This document shows, one piece after another, positions 1 through 7,746 of a stretch of 12,320 bases of DNA. The position numbers and the translations under genes are program-made. How positions within the stretch are numbered: position 1 is the stretch's first letter; every line of letters begins with the position of its first letter. This DNA is from an uncultured Veillonella sp. (GTDB taxonomy: Bacteria > Bacillota > Negativicutes > Veillonellales > Veillonellaceae). Below the pieces are notes generated by a model. The model worked only from the letters and a program-made list of their open reading frames with translations. It did no database searches and was not told the origin of the DNA. Where the stretch lies: positions 1-12,320 of the forward strand of contig CAKQBP010000019.1 of assembly GCA_934216375.1 (NCBI GenBank). Reading direction: 5' to 3'.

Positions 1-3000
1 ACTCTATATCATCGGAGAAATACCCACTGTTTTGCCACGCGTCACTTTCATTAACCAACGAAACGGCATCTTCATAAGATATAGGCGCATCAGCAGGGAT
101 TTTAGGGTTCTTCACGTAAGAATAAACCACCGCCGCAGGGGACATAGATCCGCCATGTGTTTTACCGTAAGCAGATTCTAACGCCAGCAGATAGGTCATG
201 AGTTGCAGTTTAAGGCCATAATACACATCTTGGGCCGTCACATGAGCGCCCCCCGATTTGTAGTCGATAACCATACCATAGGTTTGACCATCCCGTGTAT
301 ATTCGTCGATGCGGTCAATTTGACCGATGAGGCGCAAGTAACGGTCTTCACCAAGAGGGACTCGAATAGGATCCCAGCCACCTTGACGACCAAAGTCTTG
401 CTCTAAATACTTCGTATCAAAATCACTGCGCTTAGACCATTCTACGAGGCGGTCTACCGTCACATGTAATGTTCTCTGTACACGCTGCTCGATGGCCTTT
501 TGGTAGGCATCGCTCGTTTCTTCACCCATCTGATTTTCTTGCAAGATTTCGTCTGCCACTGTGCGACATAGATTTTCTTGTTCCTCTTCATCGAGGTCAC
601 GCCATTGCTTATTGTTTTCTAAAAGATAATTCCCTAAGCGCTCTAAATTAGCATGTAAGAATGTACCGATTTCAGGAGCTCTAAAGGAACGCACTGGACG
701 TGGCTCTAGTTTCAAACCATATTGAGCATAGAACTTAAACGGACATTGTTGGTATCGTTCGAGGCGCGTCACAGAGCCAGACATATAGCCTTTAGACAAA
801 AATAGACCATTCACTAAATCCTGCGTTATGACAGGCACATCGTTATTATCTCGAATGCCACGTGACACCTCCGCTAAACGAGGACGATAGGCTTCGCTTT
901 CACGAGCCCAGTTATAGAGGCCCCACCAAAGAGGATTGACCTCAAGTCCGCTAAAGAGAGCACCCCAGCGCTCGGATAACAATGACAGACTTTGAAGTGG
1001 TCGCCACACGTAATCCGTCTCTGTATCAGGTGCAATGGAGAGAGGAATCTCTACCGCCTGATCTACGTACCCAAGGGATTCTAGTCGTTTCACAATGAGG
1101 GACGGCTCAAGACCGGTTCCATCCTCACCAGAGCCCGCATAGGACAAGGTCAACGAATCGGATGCTCGCGTCATGGCGAGGTATAATAGGAAATTCTCGT
1201 TGAAAGCCTTCGGCAAGGCACCTTCTGCTAAGGTAATGCCTGCATCGGCCAATTCTTGACGCTCCTTGTCCTTGATGAGTCCTTCATCGCCCATGCTTTG
1301 AGGGAACACACCTTGGTTGAGGCCCATTACAAACACCTTAGGCCACCACTGGCTGTAACCACGTTCGATGGTGGTGATTACCACATGATCTAAAGACGGA
1401 GGAATCATAGAGTAGTTTACATCGCTAAGGCCTTCTTCGAGGAGGAGCATCATCTCATCCAAGGTCAATATTTCATCCTTCATGACCATAGAAATTTCGT
1501 CTATAAAGGAAAGGACCGCATTGTACATCTGTTCATGACTAGCTTTAGATTCTTGATCACCGACAGTTTCTGCATCCTTCGCCCATTCATAAAGGCGCTC
1601 TGGCACTTGCAATGTTTCTAACAAACTATATAATTGAGCTCCCCATTCTGCGCCCGTATGTCCATCACTATAAGCCGCAAAATCAAACCACGGAGATAAA
1701 ACATCCATAATGGTTTGTCTTGCTTTGTTTACACGTGCTCTGCGTGGTGCATCTACGTGGTTATCTTCATTTTGCCCCTCATAAAAGCCTCGTAGGTACG
1801 GCCAGCTTTCACGTTCCCATTTATAATGGTCGATACCAAACTCGAGAACGTAGTTCTCTAGCTCATCTACAGCCTCACGAGTAAGCGGCATCAAGTCCGT
1901 CTTGAGCAAGAGGAACATGCTGTCTCGACTATAGTTATGACGTACGATATCAAAGAGAGCCGTCAACAGCTCGCCTAACGGATGGTTTTTCATAGGCCGC
2001 TGACGGTCGATAAAGTGCGGAATACCGTAGCGAGCAAAGACCTTTTCTAAAGTGTCACCATAGGTTTCAGACTCGCGGAGCATAATACATACATCTCGGT
2101 AACGCGCCTCTTCAGATGATTCTACATAGGCTAAAATACGACGAGCCACAGCATCTGCTTCGCGTTCCCTGTTATAGCCTCGAATAAGCGGAATCGTTGC
2201 ATCTGTAGGGTTTTTCTTACTAGGACTAATAAAGTAATTAGACTCTAGAGCTTGAACGATTTGAGGTCCTCGTTTCCCGTCAAAGCCAACCCAGTTGATA
2301 CCAGAGCCATAACGAGCGACTAAGGTGTCGTAAATCTCTAAAGGGCGGCTGAAGAGATGCTCCCCTCGACGAGCTAGATTTAACGCCTTTGGAGCCATCG
2401 GTAAATCGATAGTAATAACGGCTTCCTTCGCCAAGTCAAACAAGGTATAAATCAACTCATAGTGTGTGGGCGTAAACCAATGGAAACCATCGATAAAGAC
2501 GTGGCTATTCTCCATGAGAGGAGATTGTGGCAATGCCTCTACGATTTCCATGATAGGATCGATGTCGCGCTCCCCATGGCGACTGAGTTCTTCTTCATAG
2601 GCAGACATACAAATAGCTAGCTCGCGTAATTTCTTTTGTAATACTGTATTGTTAACAAACTCTGCCCCTCGTTCTAGGTCCACAGGGCCTACACGGAAGG
2701 CGCGAAACTCAGAAAAGAGTTGTTGCAATACAGAGGAAAACTCAGGTCGCTTTGTGGCCTGTTCTAACAGCCCGAGTTCCTTTTGTTTTCGTTTCATTAC
2801 AAGGCGCAACAACATAGACCGGCCAAAGCTTGATAAATTTGATTGACCGACCCCTTTTGAGCCTATCGATTGATATATCTGATAACCCAAACGACCAAAG
2901 CCTACGACGCGAACCGTAGTAAAGCCTTTCTCAGGCATAAATTCAGCTAGCTCCCGTTCCACCCGATAGGTGGCAGGTTCAGGAACAAGCAAGATTATTG

Positions 3001-3097
3001 GTTCCCCTGGACAATCTGTCATGACCTGACGTATGCGCTCATATACGGCGCGCGTCTTGCCTGATCCTGCTCGTCCATAATAGACGCTAATACTCAT
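1..3097 (-). CDS. addB: AddB, ATP-dependent helicase/nuclease subunit B (3' end outside window)
   Basis: AddB pairs with AddA in the cytoplasm to process double-strand breaks for RecA-dependent recombination, the Gram-positive counterpart of RecBCD. The start at 3097 is preceded by GGGAGGT, and the frame stays open to the window edge, giving 1032 codons. Visible marks are a Walker A loop GRAGSGKT at residues 8-15, a stretch containing YGIPHFID near 360, a motif VI-like LYLAMTRAS near 640, CPFKFYAQYGLKLE whose Cys785 should be the first iron-sulfur ligand, and a PD-(D/E)XK nuclease core with IDRID and VIDYKSG (Asp945, Lys947) followed by YYGLKLQLMTYL. From memory of Bacillus AddB (about 1166 residues), roughly 120 residues are missing, including the last three cluster cysteines. 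They are cut off by the window, not by mutation. addA would be expected further left but is not visible. Confidence 0.95.
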   Translation of the reverse strand, partial: MSISVYYGRAGSGKTRAVYERIRQVMTDCPGEPIILLVPEPATYRVERELAEFMPEKGFTTVRVVGFGRLGYQIYQSIGSKGVGQSNLSSFGRSMLLRLVMKRKQKELGLLEQATKRPEFSSVLQQLFSEFRAFRVGPVDLERGAEFVNNTVLQKKLRELAICMSAYEEELSRHGERDIDPIMEIVEALPQSPLMENSHVFIDGFHWFTPTHYELIYTLFDLAKEAVITIDLPMAPKALNLARRGEHLFSRPLEIYDTLVARYGSGINWVGFDGKRGPQIVQALESNYFISPSKKNPTDATIPLIRGYNREREADAVARRILAYVESSEEARYRDVCIMLRESETYGDTLEKVFARYGIPHFIDRQRPMKNHPLGELLTALFDIVRHNYSRDSMFLLLKTDLMPLTREAVDELENYVLEFGIDHYKWERESWPYLRGFYEGQNEDNHVDAPRRARVNKARQTIMDVLSPWFDFAAYSDGHTGAEWGAQLYSLLETLQVPERLYEWAKDAETVGDQESKASHEQMYNAVLSFIDEISMVMKDEILTLDEMMLLLEEGLSDVNYSMIPPSLDHVVITTIERGYSQWWPKVFVMGLNQGVFPQSMGDEGLIKDKERQELADAGITLAEGALPKAFNENFLLYLAMTRASDSLTLSYAGSGEDGTGLEPSLIVKRLESLGYVDQAVEIPLSIAPDTETDYVWRPLQSLSLLSERWGALFSGLEVNPLWWGLYNWARESEAYRPRLAEVSRGIRDNNDVPVITQDLVNGLFLSKGYMSGSVTRLERYQQCPFKFYAQYGLKLEPRPVRSFRAPEIGTFLHANLERLGNYLLENNKQWRDLDEEEQENLCRTVADEILQENQMGEETSDAYQKAIEQRVQRTLHVTVDRLVEWSKRSDFDTKYLEQDFGRQGGWDPIRVPLGEDRYLRLIGQIDRIDEYTRDGQTYGMVIDYKSGGAHVTAQDVYYGLKLQLMTYLLALESAYGKTHGGSMSPAAVVYSYVKNPKIPADAPISYEDAVSLVNESDAWQNSGYFSDDIE

Positions 3098-3109
3098 GAG
3101 ACCTCCCTA

Positions 3110-3122
3110 GTGAAACTTTCAC
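3110..3122. promoter_or_regulatory. Perfect 13-bp palindrome before addB
   Basis: GTGAAA-C-TTTCAC lies immediately upstream of the addB ribosome site (3101-3107) and a little downstream of a possible -10 region around 3131-3139. A protein bound here would sit over the start of the addB transcript. A similar core, GAAA-G-TTTC, has the same position before the P-type ATPase gene. No regulator is identified, so operator function is inference. Confidence 0.4.
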
Positions 3123-3160
3123 CATCTCAATTGATATAATCCACAAATTTATATTGCTCA

Positions 3161-3244
3161 TATCAGTTAACGCATTAGATATAGCACTACACAAATTAAT
3201 TGTAGCACTATACGAATTAGATATAGCATCAAACGAAATTTTTC
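3161..3244. repeat. 21-bp tandem repeat, four degenerate copies
   Basis: Copies begin at 3161, 3182, 3203 and 3224. The shared pattern is TAGCACTATA followed by CGAATTAGATA. The copy at 3161 matches the one at 3203 at 16 of 21 bases, and ATTAGATATAGCA recurs exactly at 3174 and 3216. The period equals two DNA turns, so all copies present the same face of the helix. The array lies in the divergent region between addB and the secreted-protein gene, well upstream of both likely promoters. Confidence 0.65.
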
Positions 3245-3255
3245 GATATAATAAA

Positions 3256-3284
3256 TTACTATACTGATTATTATTATATAGTAA
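3256..3284. repeat. Inverted repeat in the addB/secreted-protein divergent region
   Basis: TTACTATA (3256-3263) and TATAGTAA (3277-3284) are perfect 8-bp arms around a 13-base loop. The surrounding DNA is extremely A/T-rich, so chance is possible. The rest of 3098-3448 contains no convincing gene; it holds the repeat array, this inverted repeat and the promoter at 3367-3395. Confidence 0.3.
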
Positions 3285-3366
3285 TATGACATTCTATGGC
3301 TAATTGTACAATATTTGACTCATTTGATTATATTTATTTATAATTAAGATAATATTTTATATTTTA

Positions 3367-3395
3367 TTTACAATTAGCATGAATTCCTATATAAT
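3367..3395 (+). promoter_or_regulatory. Strong sigma-A/sigma-70 promoter for the secreted-protein gene
   Basis: TTTACA (3367-3372) and TATAAT (3390-3395) are separated by exactly 17 bases. Transcription would begin near 3402, leaving a leader of roughly 47 bases that carries AGGAG (3435-3439) nine bases before the ATG. All elements are near consensus, which suggests high expression. Confidence 0.8.
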
Positions 3396-3448
3396 ACAAG
3401 TTAGTATCTGTGTTATTTGTAAAATCATGTATTTAGGAGTAAATTATT

Positions 3449-4441
3449 ATGAACAAAAAACATTTAGCAACTGCTTTTGCAGTGTTTGCAGCGACAACGA
3501 TGTCTTTCTCTGCTTTTGCTGCAACTATTGATGCTAATGCACGCGCTTACGAACGTGCTTCAGCAGAACAATATTCTTATCCTGCACCACAAGCGGCTAC
3601 GCCAGCTTACCAAACTAGTTATGCCACAAGTGCACCACGCCCTGGCTACAAACCATTGCCAGCAGTGCCTTATACAGCAGGTGATATGGCTCAACAAATG
3701 CCTGTATCTAAAGAATTAGGTGATCCAATCTTTGTGGCACCACAAACAACAGCTGTAGGTCTTCAAATCATGGATCCTATCCCTACTGAAGCCCAACCTG
3801 TATACCAAGAAACTGTAAACTCCGTAACAGCTAATGGCAACGGCAGCTCCTACGTTTCTCGCTACAAAGCTAACCAATTAAACGCTTTCGACTTGTTGTT
3901 AAATGGTAAAACTTACACATATGACTTGCCTGCATACACTAACGGCTACCAAGTGAAAACTGCTAGCTCTTACAACCATGCTGGCAACGGTGTTGCGAAT
4001 GTATTCTCTACAAACGTAATCACTGAAGCAGTTGTAAACAACAACTCTTTGCGCATCACTGTAAACATGACTCAACCAACAGCTGTAGCAGCTGCTAAAT
4101 TGCGTTCCATGCAACAATCTGGTCAAGTAGCAAGTGGTGAAGTAGCTGCATTGTTCGCTTACAATGAAAGCTATGATGGTGTAAAACAAGCAGCTCATTA
4201 TGATATTTTCAACAACAACGGTCGTTACATCGTTGTTAAATCCGGTGCTGTAACTGTACCAAATGGTGCGCAACACCCTTATGCAACTGCATTATTCGCA
4301 GTAACCGAAGACACTGTAGCAGCTGTAACCGTATCTGGCAACACTGCTGAAGCTTCTGATTTAGTAAAAGGCACTGCATATGCAATCGCACAATCTGCTA
4401 AGGTGTCCAACAATAAAGTATCTACTAAATCTAAAAAATAA
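3449..4441 (+). CDS. Secreted protein of unknown function, Ala/Pro-rich
   Basis: I do not recognise a family. The 330-residue product has a classic signal peptide: MNKKH, a hydrophobic Ala/Phe core, and SAFA with cleavage likely after Ala24 or Ala25. The mature protein starts with a Tyr/Pro/Ala/Gln-rich, probably disordered stretch (about 30-110). A more regular region follows (about 125-310), rich in Asn, Val, Thr and Tyr and reading like beta-strand material, and the tail is Lys/Ser-rich (SKVSNNKVSTKSKK). I see no cysteines, no lipobox and no LPXTG anchor, so a periplasmic or exported soluble protein, or one bound to the outer surface, is more likely than a lipoprotein. The consensus promoter, AGGAG site and strong terminator point to a monocistronic, abundant product. 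It is bracketed by two related repeat arrays. Coding is certain; function is unknown. Confidence 0.9.
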   Translation: MNKKHLATAFAVFAATTMSFSAFAATIDANARAYERASAEQYSYPAPQAATPAYQTSYATSAPRPGYKPLPAVPYTAGDMAQQMPVSKELGDPIFVAPQTTAVGLQIMDPIPTEAQPVYQETVNSVTANGNGSSYVSRYKANQLNAFDLLLNGKTYTYDLPAYTNGYQVKTASSYNHAGNGVANVFSTNVITEAVVNNNSLRITVNMTQPTAVAAAKLRSMQQSGQVASGEVAALFAYNESYDGVKQAAHYDIFNNNGRYIVVKSGAVTVPNGAQHPYATALFAVTEDTVAAVTVSGNTAEASDLVKGTAYAIAQSAKVSNNKVSTKSKK

Positions 4442-4511
4442 TTCGTTACGAATTTAATTGTATCTGGTGAAAGCCCCCAACTTTCGCTAGCACAAAAGGC
4501 TATAAATCACT

Positions 4512-4550
4512 AACTCCCCCAATGAGGCAACTCATTAGGGGAGTTTTTAT
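4512..4550 (+). terminator. Rho-independent terminator of the secreted-protein gene
   Basis: Arms CTCCCCCAATGAG (4514-4526) and CTCATTAGGGGAG (4531-4543) pair along 13 positions with one C/A mismatch, closed by a GCAA tetraloop and followed by TTTTTAT. It lies about 70 bases after the stop. In the reverse direction the T-run is poor, so it mainly serves the plus strand. Confidence 0.9.
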
Positions 4551-4560
4551 ATTCTTTATA

Positions 4561-4635
4561 TTACAGTTGCATTATAGTCCCGTTACAGTCGTATTATAGT
4601 GCCGTTATAATCGTATTATAGTGCCGTTATAATCG
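4561..4635. repeat. 22-bp tandem repeat, about 3.3 copies, overlapping the esterase stop
   Basis: Copies start at 4561, 4583 and 4605, with a partial one at 4627. The unit has the form TTATAATCG, TATTATAGTG, CCG. It can also be read as 11-bp half-units that all end in TTATA or a near match. The partial copy supplies the stop codon and last two residues of the minus-strand esterase. On the opposite strand the unit contains GCACTATA and ACGATTA, resembling the 21-bp array at 3161-3244. Confidence 0.75.
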
Positions 4636-5175
4636 CGTAAAGACCTCTAATGCCTTATACGCCATTAATCGATAACCGCGCTCGTTGGGATGTACCTCTC
4701 CGGCAAAGACAATTTGTCCAATTTGATCCGCTTCAAACAAGGTGGTATAGAAATCTATGGCCTTAATATTACGCTCCGCTGCGTAGGCTTTTAGCTGTTC
4801 ATTAACCTCTCGTACAACCAGATTTAATCCATTCATATCGCTATCAATTTGAGTTTCTAAACCGATGATTACCATCCCTTTTGTACTAGCCAGCTCAATA
4901 GCTTTCACCAAAGTCTTGTACACATAGGTACTATCTCGACCTTGTAAAATATCGTTAGTGCCACACATCAAGAAAATATGACGTGTTGGATCGGATACAG
5001 CAGTAACCGCCCAATTTTCAATATTATATATCATCCCCTGTACGGAGCAGCCATCTTCACCATAATTTGTAAAATTAACGTTCTCTATGGAAGCATCGCA
5101 GATTTCGACCCAACCGCGTCCATAGGGTACATCATAGCCACGCGTAATGCTATCGCCAAAACAGATGATTTCCAT
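4627..5175 (-). CDS. SGNH/GDSL-family esterase/hydrolase
   Basis: A 182-residue cytoplasmic-looking enzyme without a signal peptide, probably hydrolysing a small ester or acyl group; the substrate cannot be told. Family blocks are in order: GDSIT with nucleophile Ser9, oxyanion Gly39 in NYGEDG, oxyanion Asn74 in GTND, and the catalytic His162 in VHPNERGY. The Asp normally three residues before this His is Gly159 here, and Glu160 sits two residues before it, so the triad acid is absent or displaced. The length suits single-domain tesA/lysophospholipase-like members. AGGAGGG lies six bases before the ATG and supports this start. The gene has its own likely promoter (5202-5230) between it and the MFS terminator. 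No neighbour indicates a pathway. Confidence 0.9.
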   Translation of the reverse strand: MEIICFGDSITRGYDVPYGRGWVEICDASIENVNFTNYGEDGCSVQGMIYNIENWAVTAVSDPTRHIFLMCGTNDILQGRDSTYVYKTLVKAIELASTKGMVIIGLETQIDSDMNGLNLVVREVNEQLKAYAAERNIKAIDFYTTLFEADQIGQIVFAGEVHPNERGYRLMAYKALEVFTRL

Positions 5176-5201
5176 TTACATCCCTCCTGTACTATGACTC
5201 A

Positions 5202-5230
5202 ATCATATAATAAAAGAACACCATACACAA
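5202..5230 (-). promoter_or_regulatory. Probable promoter of the SGNH gene
   Basis: On the minus strand TTGTGT (5225-5230) and TATGAT (5202-5207) are 17 bases apart, about 27 bases before the start codon. The elements are moderate matches, but position and spacing are right. They lie after the MFS terminator, so the esterase can be transcribed alone. Confidence 0.5.
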
Positions 5231-5246
5231 TATACATATTAATTAC

Positions 5247-5320
5247 AAAAAGGACCCGTTTTGTTCTACCCTTCAATTAGACGAAATTTTTAGAAGGGCA
5301 GTTCATTTACGGATCCTTTT
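5247..5320 (-). terminator. Long hairpin terminator of the MFS gene
   Basis: Two arms of about 28 bases (5247-5274 and 5293-5320) pair imperfectly. The top is GAAGGG/CCCTTC, the base is AAAAGGA..CCGT against ACGGATCCTTTT, and an internal loop lies between. On the minus strand the hairpin begins four bases after the MFS stop and ends in TTTTTGTAATT. It also has a TTTTAT run on the plus strand, so it may work both ways. Confidence 0.75.
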
Positions 5321-5323
5321 ATA

Positions 5324-6550
5324 TTATTTAAGACGAATGAAAAACAATGCACATGCACCGATAATAGGGGCAATGGCGATAGACATCAAGGACATTTGGT
5401 AACTGCCCGTCATAACGAGGACATTGCCCAAGAGCAGTGGTGCCAAGAGAGCCCCAATTTGATTAAACAAGTTTACAAAGCCCGCTGTAGTGCCGCGTAA
5501 ATGAGGTGCTGCCGATTGAACTACAAGAGCATTAGTCAACGCACTATGCATAAAGGCACCAATACCGAGGATTGGACCTGTTACAAAGAGCATATTTGGA
5601 TTTGCCGTACTTGCAAACAAGATTAAAGCGGGCGCAAATAAGAACATAACGAGCGCCGCTAAATGGTTCTTCTTAATTGGCAAAATATCAGATAAAATAC
5701 CAATTGTTGGTTTCGCAATGAGCGCAGCCGTACCGAATACGCTCATGACTTGGCCTGCATAGATAGCAGTTACACCTAATTGTTTAACCATGTACAAGTT
5801 CGCCCATTGCGTTACGCCCCAAGTCGTACCTGTTGCAAAGAAGCCCGCAATGGCCAAACAACGAATGTTGCGGTTGGAAATGATGTGCTTCAAGTTTTCT
5901 ACTAAGGACGTTTGGCCTACGCCAAGTTTAGCAGCCGCTGCAGAAGCCTCGGCTTCTCGTTGTGCTAGGATTTCTGCACTTGGCTTACGCACCGTGAAGT
6001 AACATAACACGAGTACTGCCAATGGCAAGATAGCTGTAGCAAGGAATGCCGTTTGCCAACCGTAATGTGTAGCTACATATGGAGCGTAAAGGTTTACCGT
6101 AGTAATACCAAAGGAAGTACAACTCATGAAGATACCTACGGCCGCACCGCGTTGGTTAGGACCAAAGTGATCTCCGATAGCGCTCAAGCAAGAAGCTTGT
6201 ACAGGACCAGACATAACGCCTAATAAGAAGCGCAAACCCCAAGCCATGGTATAGTCTGTAATGGTACTCATCAAAGCCGTTACAGCGGCCATACCGATCA
6301 AACTAAACAAGATGGTGCGTCTGTAACCAATTTTATCGGCTAAGATACCGCCTGGTAATACCGTTAACGCATAACCAAAGTAAAAGGCCGAAATATGTTG
6401 AGCCCCCATCTTGGCTGTGAAATGCAACGCCTCATTGAGGATAGGCATAACAGATGCCCAAGACAAGCGCATAACAAAGCTCAACAAGAACGTGAGCCAC
6501 ACACTAAGGAGAATTAAAATCTGAGTTCGCGAGAAACTAAGTCGATTCAT
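5324..6550 (-). CDS. Major facilitator superfamily transporter
   Basis: A 408-residue inner-membrane secondary transporter with the hydrophobic pattern of twelve helices. Motif A, GILADKIGYRR, lies at residues 68-78 between helices 2 and 3. RFLLGVMSGPVQAS (107-120) fits helix 4, and a long charged, Ala-rich cytoplasmic loop (about 186-230) separates the halves. The repeated RG signatures (GPNQRGAAVGIF near 130, HLRGTTAGFVN in the C-terminal half) recall the anion:cation symporter branch, which carries sugar acids and other organic anions; this is a resemblance only. The substrate is unknown and no catabolic gene is adjacent. CTCCTTT at 5' (AAAGGAG, 6556-6562) supports the start, and a hairpin terminator follows directly. 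Confidence 0.93.
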   Translation of the reverse strand: MNRLSFSRTQILILLSVWLTFLLSFVMRLSWASVMPILNEALHFTAKMGAQHISAFYFGYALTVLPGGILADKIGYRRTILFSLIGMAAVTALMSTITDYTMAWGLRFLLGVMSGPVQASCLSAIGDHFGPNQRGAAVGIFMSCTSFGITTVNLYAPYVATHYGWQTAFLATAILPLAVLVLCYFTVRKPSAEILAQREAEASAAAAKLGVGQTSLVENLKHIISNRNIRCLAIAGFFATGTTWGVTQWANLYMVKQLGVTAIYAGQVMSVFGTAALIAKPTIGILSDILPIKKNHLAALVMFLFAPALILFASTANPNMLFVTGPILGIGAFMHSALTNALVVQSAAPHLRGTTAGFVNLFNQIGALLAPLLLGNVLVMTGSYQMSLMSIAIAPIIGACALFFIRLK

Positions 6551-6618
6551 ACGAGCTCCTTTCTACAGAATATCTAATAAATATATCGATAGCATATCAT
6601 AAGTGAGTAAAGATTGGC

Positions 6619-6646
6619 TACATAAAACTATTCTCTCTATCGTCAA
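6619..6646 (-). promoter_or_regulatory. Possible promoter of the MFS gene
   Basis: On the minus strand TTGACG (6641-6646) and TATGTA (6619-6624) are 16 bases apart, leaving about 60 bases of leader. The -35 is good and the -10 weak. Other A/T-rich alternatives exist nearer the gene, so the assignment is tentative. Confidence 0.35.
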
Positions 6647-6656
6647 TTCTCATTTA

Positions 6657-6680
6657 CTTTCACCTATGCTATACTGAAAG
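6657..6680 (+). promoter_or_regulatory. Inverted repeat around a possible dinD -10 element
   Basis: CTTTCA (6657-6662) and TGAAAG (6675-6680) flank a 12-base spacer containing TATGCTATAC; TATACT (6670-6675) could be a -10 element. The matching -35 is poor. A second candidate -10, TATAAT, lies at 6713-6718. No GAAC-N4-GTTC LexA box is present anywhere between the MFS gene and dinD. Confidence 0.3.
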
Positions 6681-6794
6681 CAATGAAGAGTCTTTGTTGT
6701 TAATATTCATAGTATAATTTAGTATCTCCAGCAATATAACTATAGATGCTAAAAATATTACTAATCTGTAATTACCCGCATAGGAGATTGTATT

Positions 6795-7640
6795 ATGTTT
6801 TTCTTTAATGATATTCAGCCCATAGGCAATAGTACTGAAAACTCTTTCGACTCTATCAAACAAATTGATGCTAATGGAAATGAATTTTGGTATGCACGAG
6901 ATTTACAAGCTATTTTAGAATATACAAAATGGGATAACTTCTTAAATGTTATTGAAAAAGCCAAAATAGCTTGTCAAAATAGCGAATTATCTATTTCCGA
7001 CCATTTTGCCGACGTCGGGAAAATGGTACATGTTGGGGTTGCTAATAGAGAGATACAAGATATTGTATTATCTAGATATGCTTGTTACCTGATAGCGATG
7101 AATGGCGATTCAAAAAAATCGGTTATCGCACAGGCCCAAACCTATTTTGCAGTTAAAACTCATGAACGTGAAATGCAAGAACAATTTATATCCTTGTCCG
7201 AGGATGAACGTCGATTACTAATCAGGCAAGATATAAAGGAACATAATACAGCATTATCAGAAGCAGCCAATAATGCAGGAGTTGAAACACCTCAGGACTT
7301 TGCTAAATTCCATAACTCAGGCTATCAAGGTTTATATGGTGGCTTAGGTAACAAGGAAATCCATAAGCGAAAAGGGCTGAAACCTTCACAAAAAATATTA
7401 GATCATATGGGAAGTGAGGAATTAGCGGCCAATTTGTTTAGATTGACACAAACAGAAGGCAAATTACGTCGCGATAATATTCAAGGTAAAGAAAATGCAA
7501 ACATAGCGCATCGAGAAGTCGGTGCAAAAGTGCGTCAAACAATTAAAGAATTAGGTGGTACTATGCCTGAAGACCTACCTACTCCACCAAAAAGTATTAA
7601 ACAATTAGAAAAAGAACAGAAAAAGTTAGAAAAAAAATAA
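6795..7640 (+). CDS. dinD: DinD-like DNA-damage-inducible protein
   Basis: A 281-residue cytoplasmic protein matching E. coli DinD (about 274 residues, from memory) along its full length. Diagnostic stretches are DIVLSRYACYLIAMNGD (89-105), GYQGLYGGL (176-184), HMGSEELAANLF (204-215) and ELGGTMPEDLPTP (252-264). The N-terminal half resembles the Bro-N/antirepressor-type fold seen in phage proteins. In E. coli dinD is in the LexA regulon and the protein has been reported to disassemble RecA filaments; a similar role here is inferred. AGGAG (6782-6786) lies eight bases before the ATG. It is the only plus-strand gene between minus-strand neighbours, is visibly more A/T-rich than addB or the ATPase gene, and lies on the 3' side of a tRNA gene, all of which suggests acquisition by transfer. 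The C-terminus is Lys/Glu-rich. Confidence 0.92.
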   Translation: MFFFNDIQPIGNSTENSFDSIKQIDANGNEFWYARDLQAILEYTKWDNFLNVIEKAKIACQNSELSISDHFADVGKMVHVGVANREIQDIVLSRYACYLIAMNGDSKKSVIAQAQTYFAVKTHEREMQEQFISLSEDERRLLIRQDIKEHNTALSEAANNAGVETPQDFAKFHNSGYQGLYGGLGNKEIHKRKGLKPSQKILDHMGSEELAANLFRLTQTEGKLRRDNIQGKENANIAHREVGAKVRQTIKELGGTMPEDLPTPPKSIKQLEKEQKKLEKK

Positions 7641-7746
7641 TCTCTTCCTCCATACAATTGCCATTAAAGACATTTGGTAACTTTGTTCAAGATAAGTTAG
7701 ATTTTGACAGTACATTTTAGTGTTAGTTTATAGAATATAAATAAAA

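Noticed and set aside
1..3097. addB as a truncated pseudogene
   Set aside because: Every sampled segment is in one frame with conserved motifs; the missing C-terminus is caused by the window boundary.
3161..3244. CRISPR-like array
   Set aside because: The 21-bp units are directly contiguous with no spacers and degenerate, and no cas gene is present.
3899..4276. 125-residue minus-strand ORF inside the secreted-protein gene
   Set aside because: It is a frame shadow of a clearly coding, well-signalled plus-strand gene and has no start signals.
6669..6863. 64-residue minus-strand ORF overlapping the dinD start
   Set aside because: It has no ribosome site and overlaps the promoter and 5' end of a strong homologue of a known gene.
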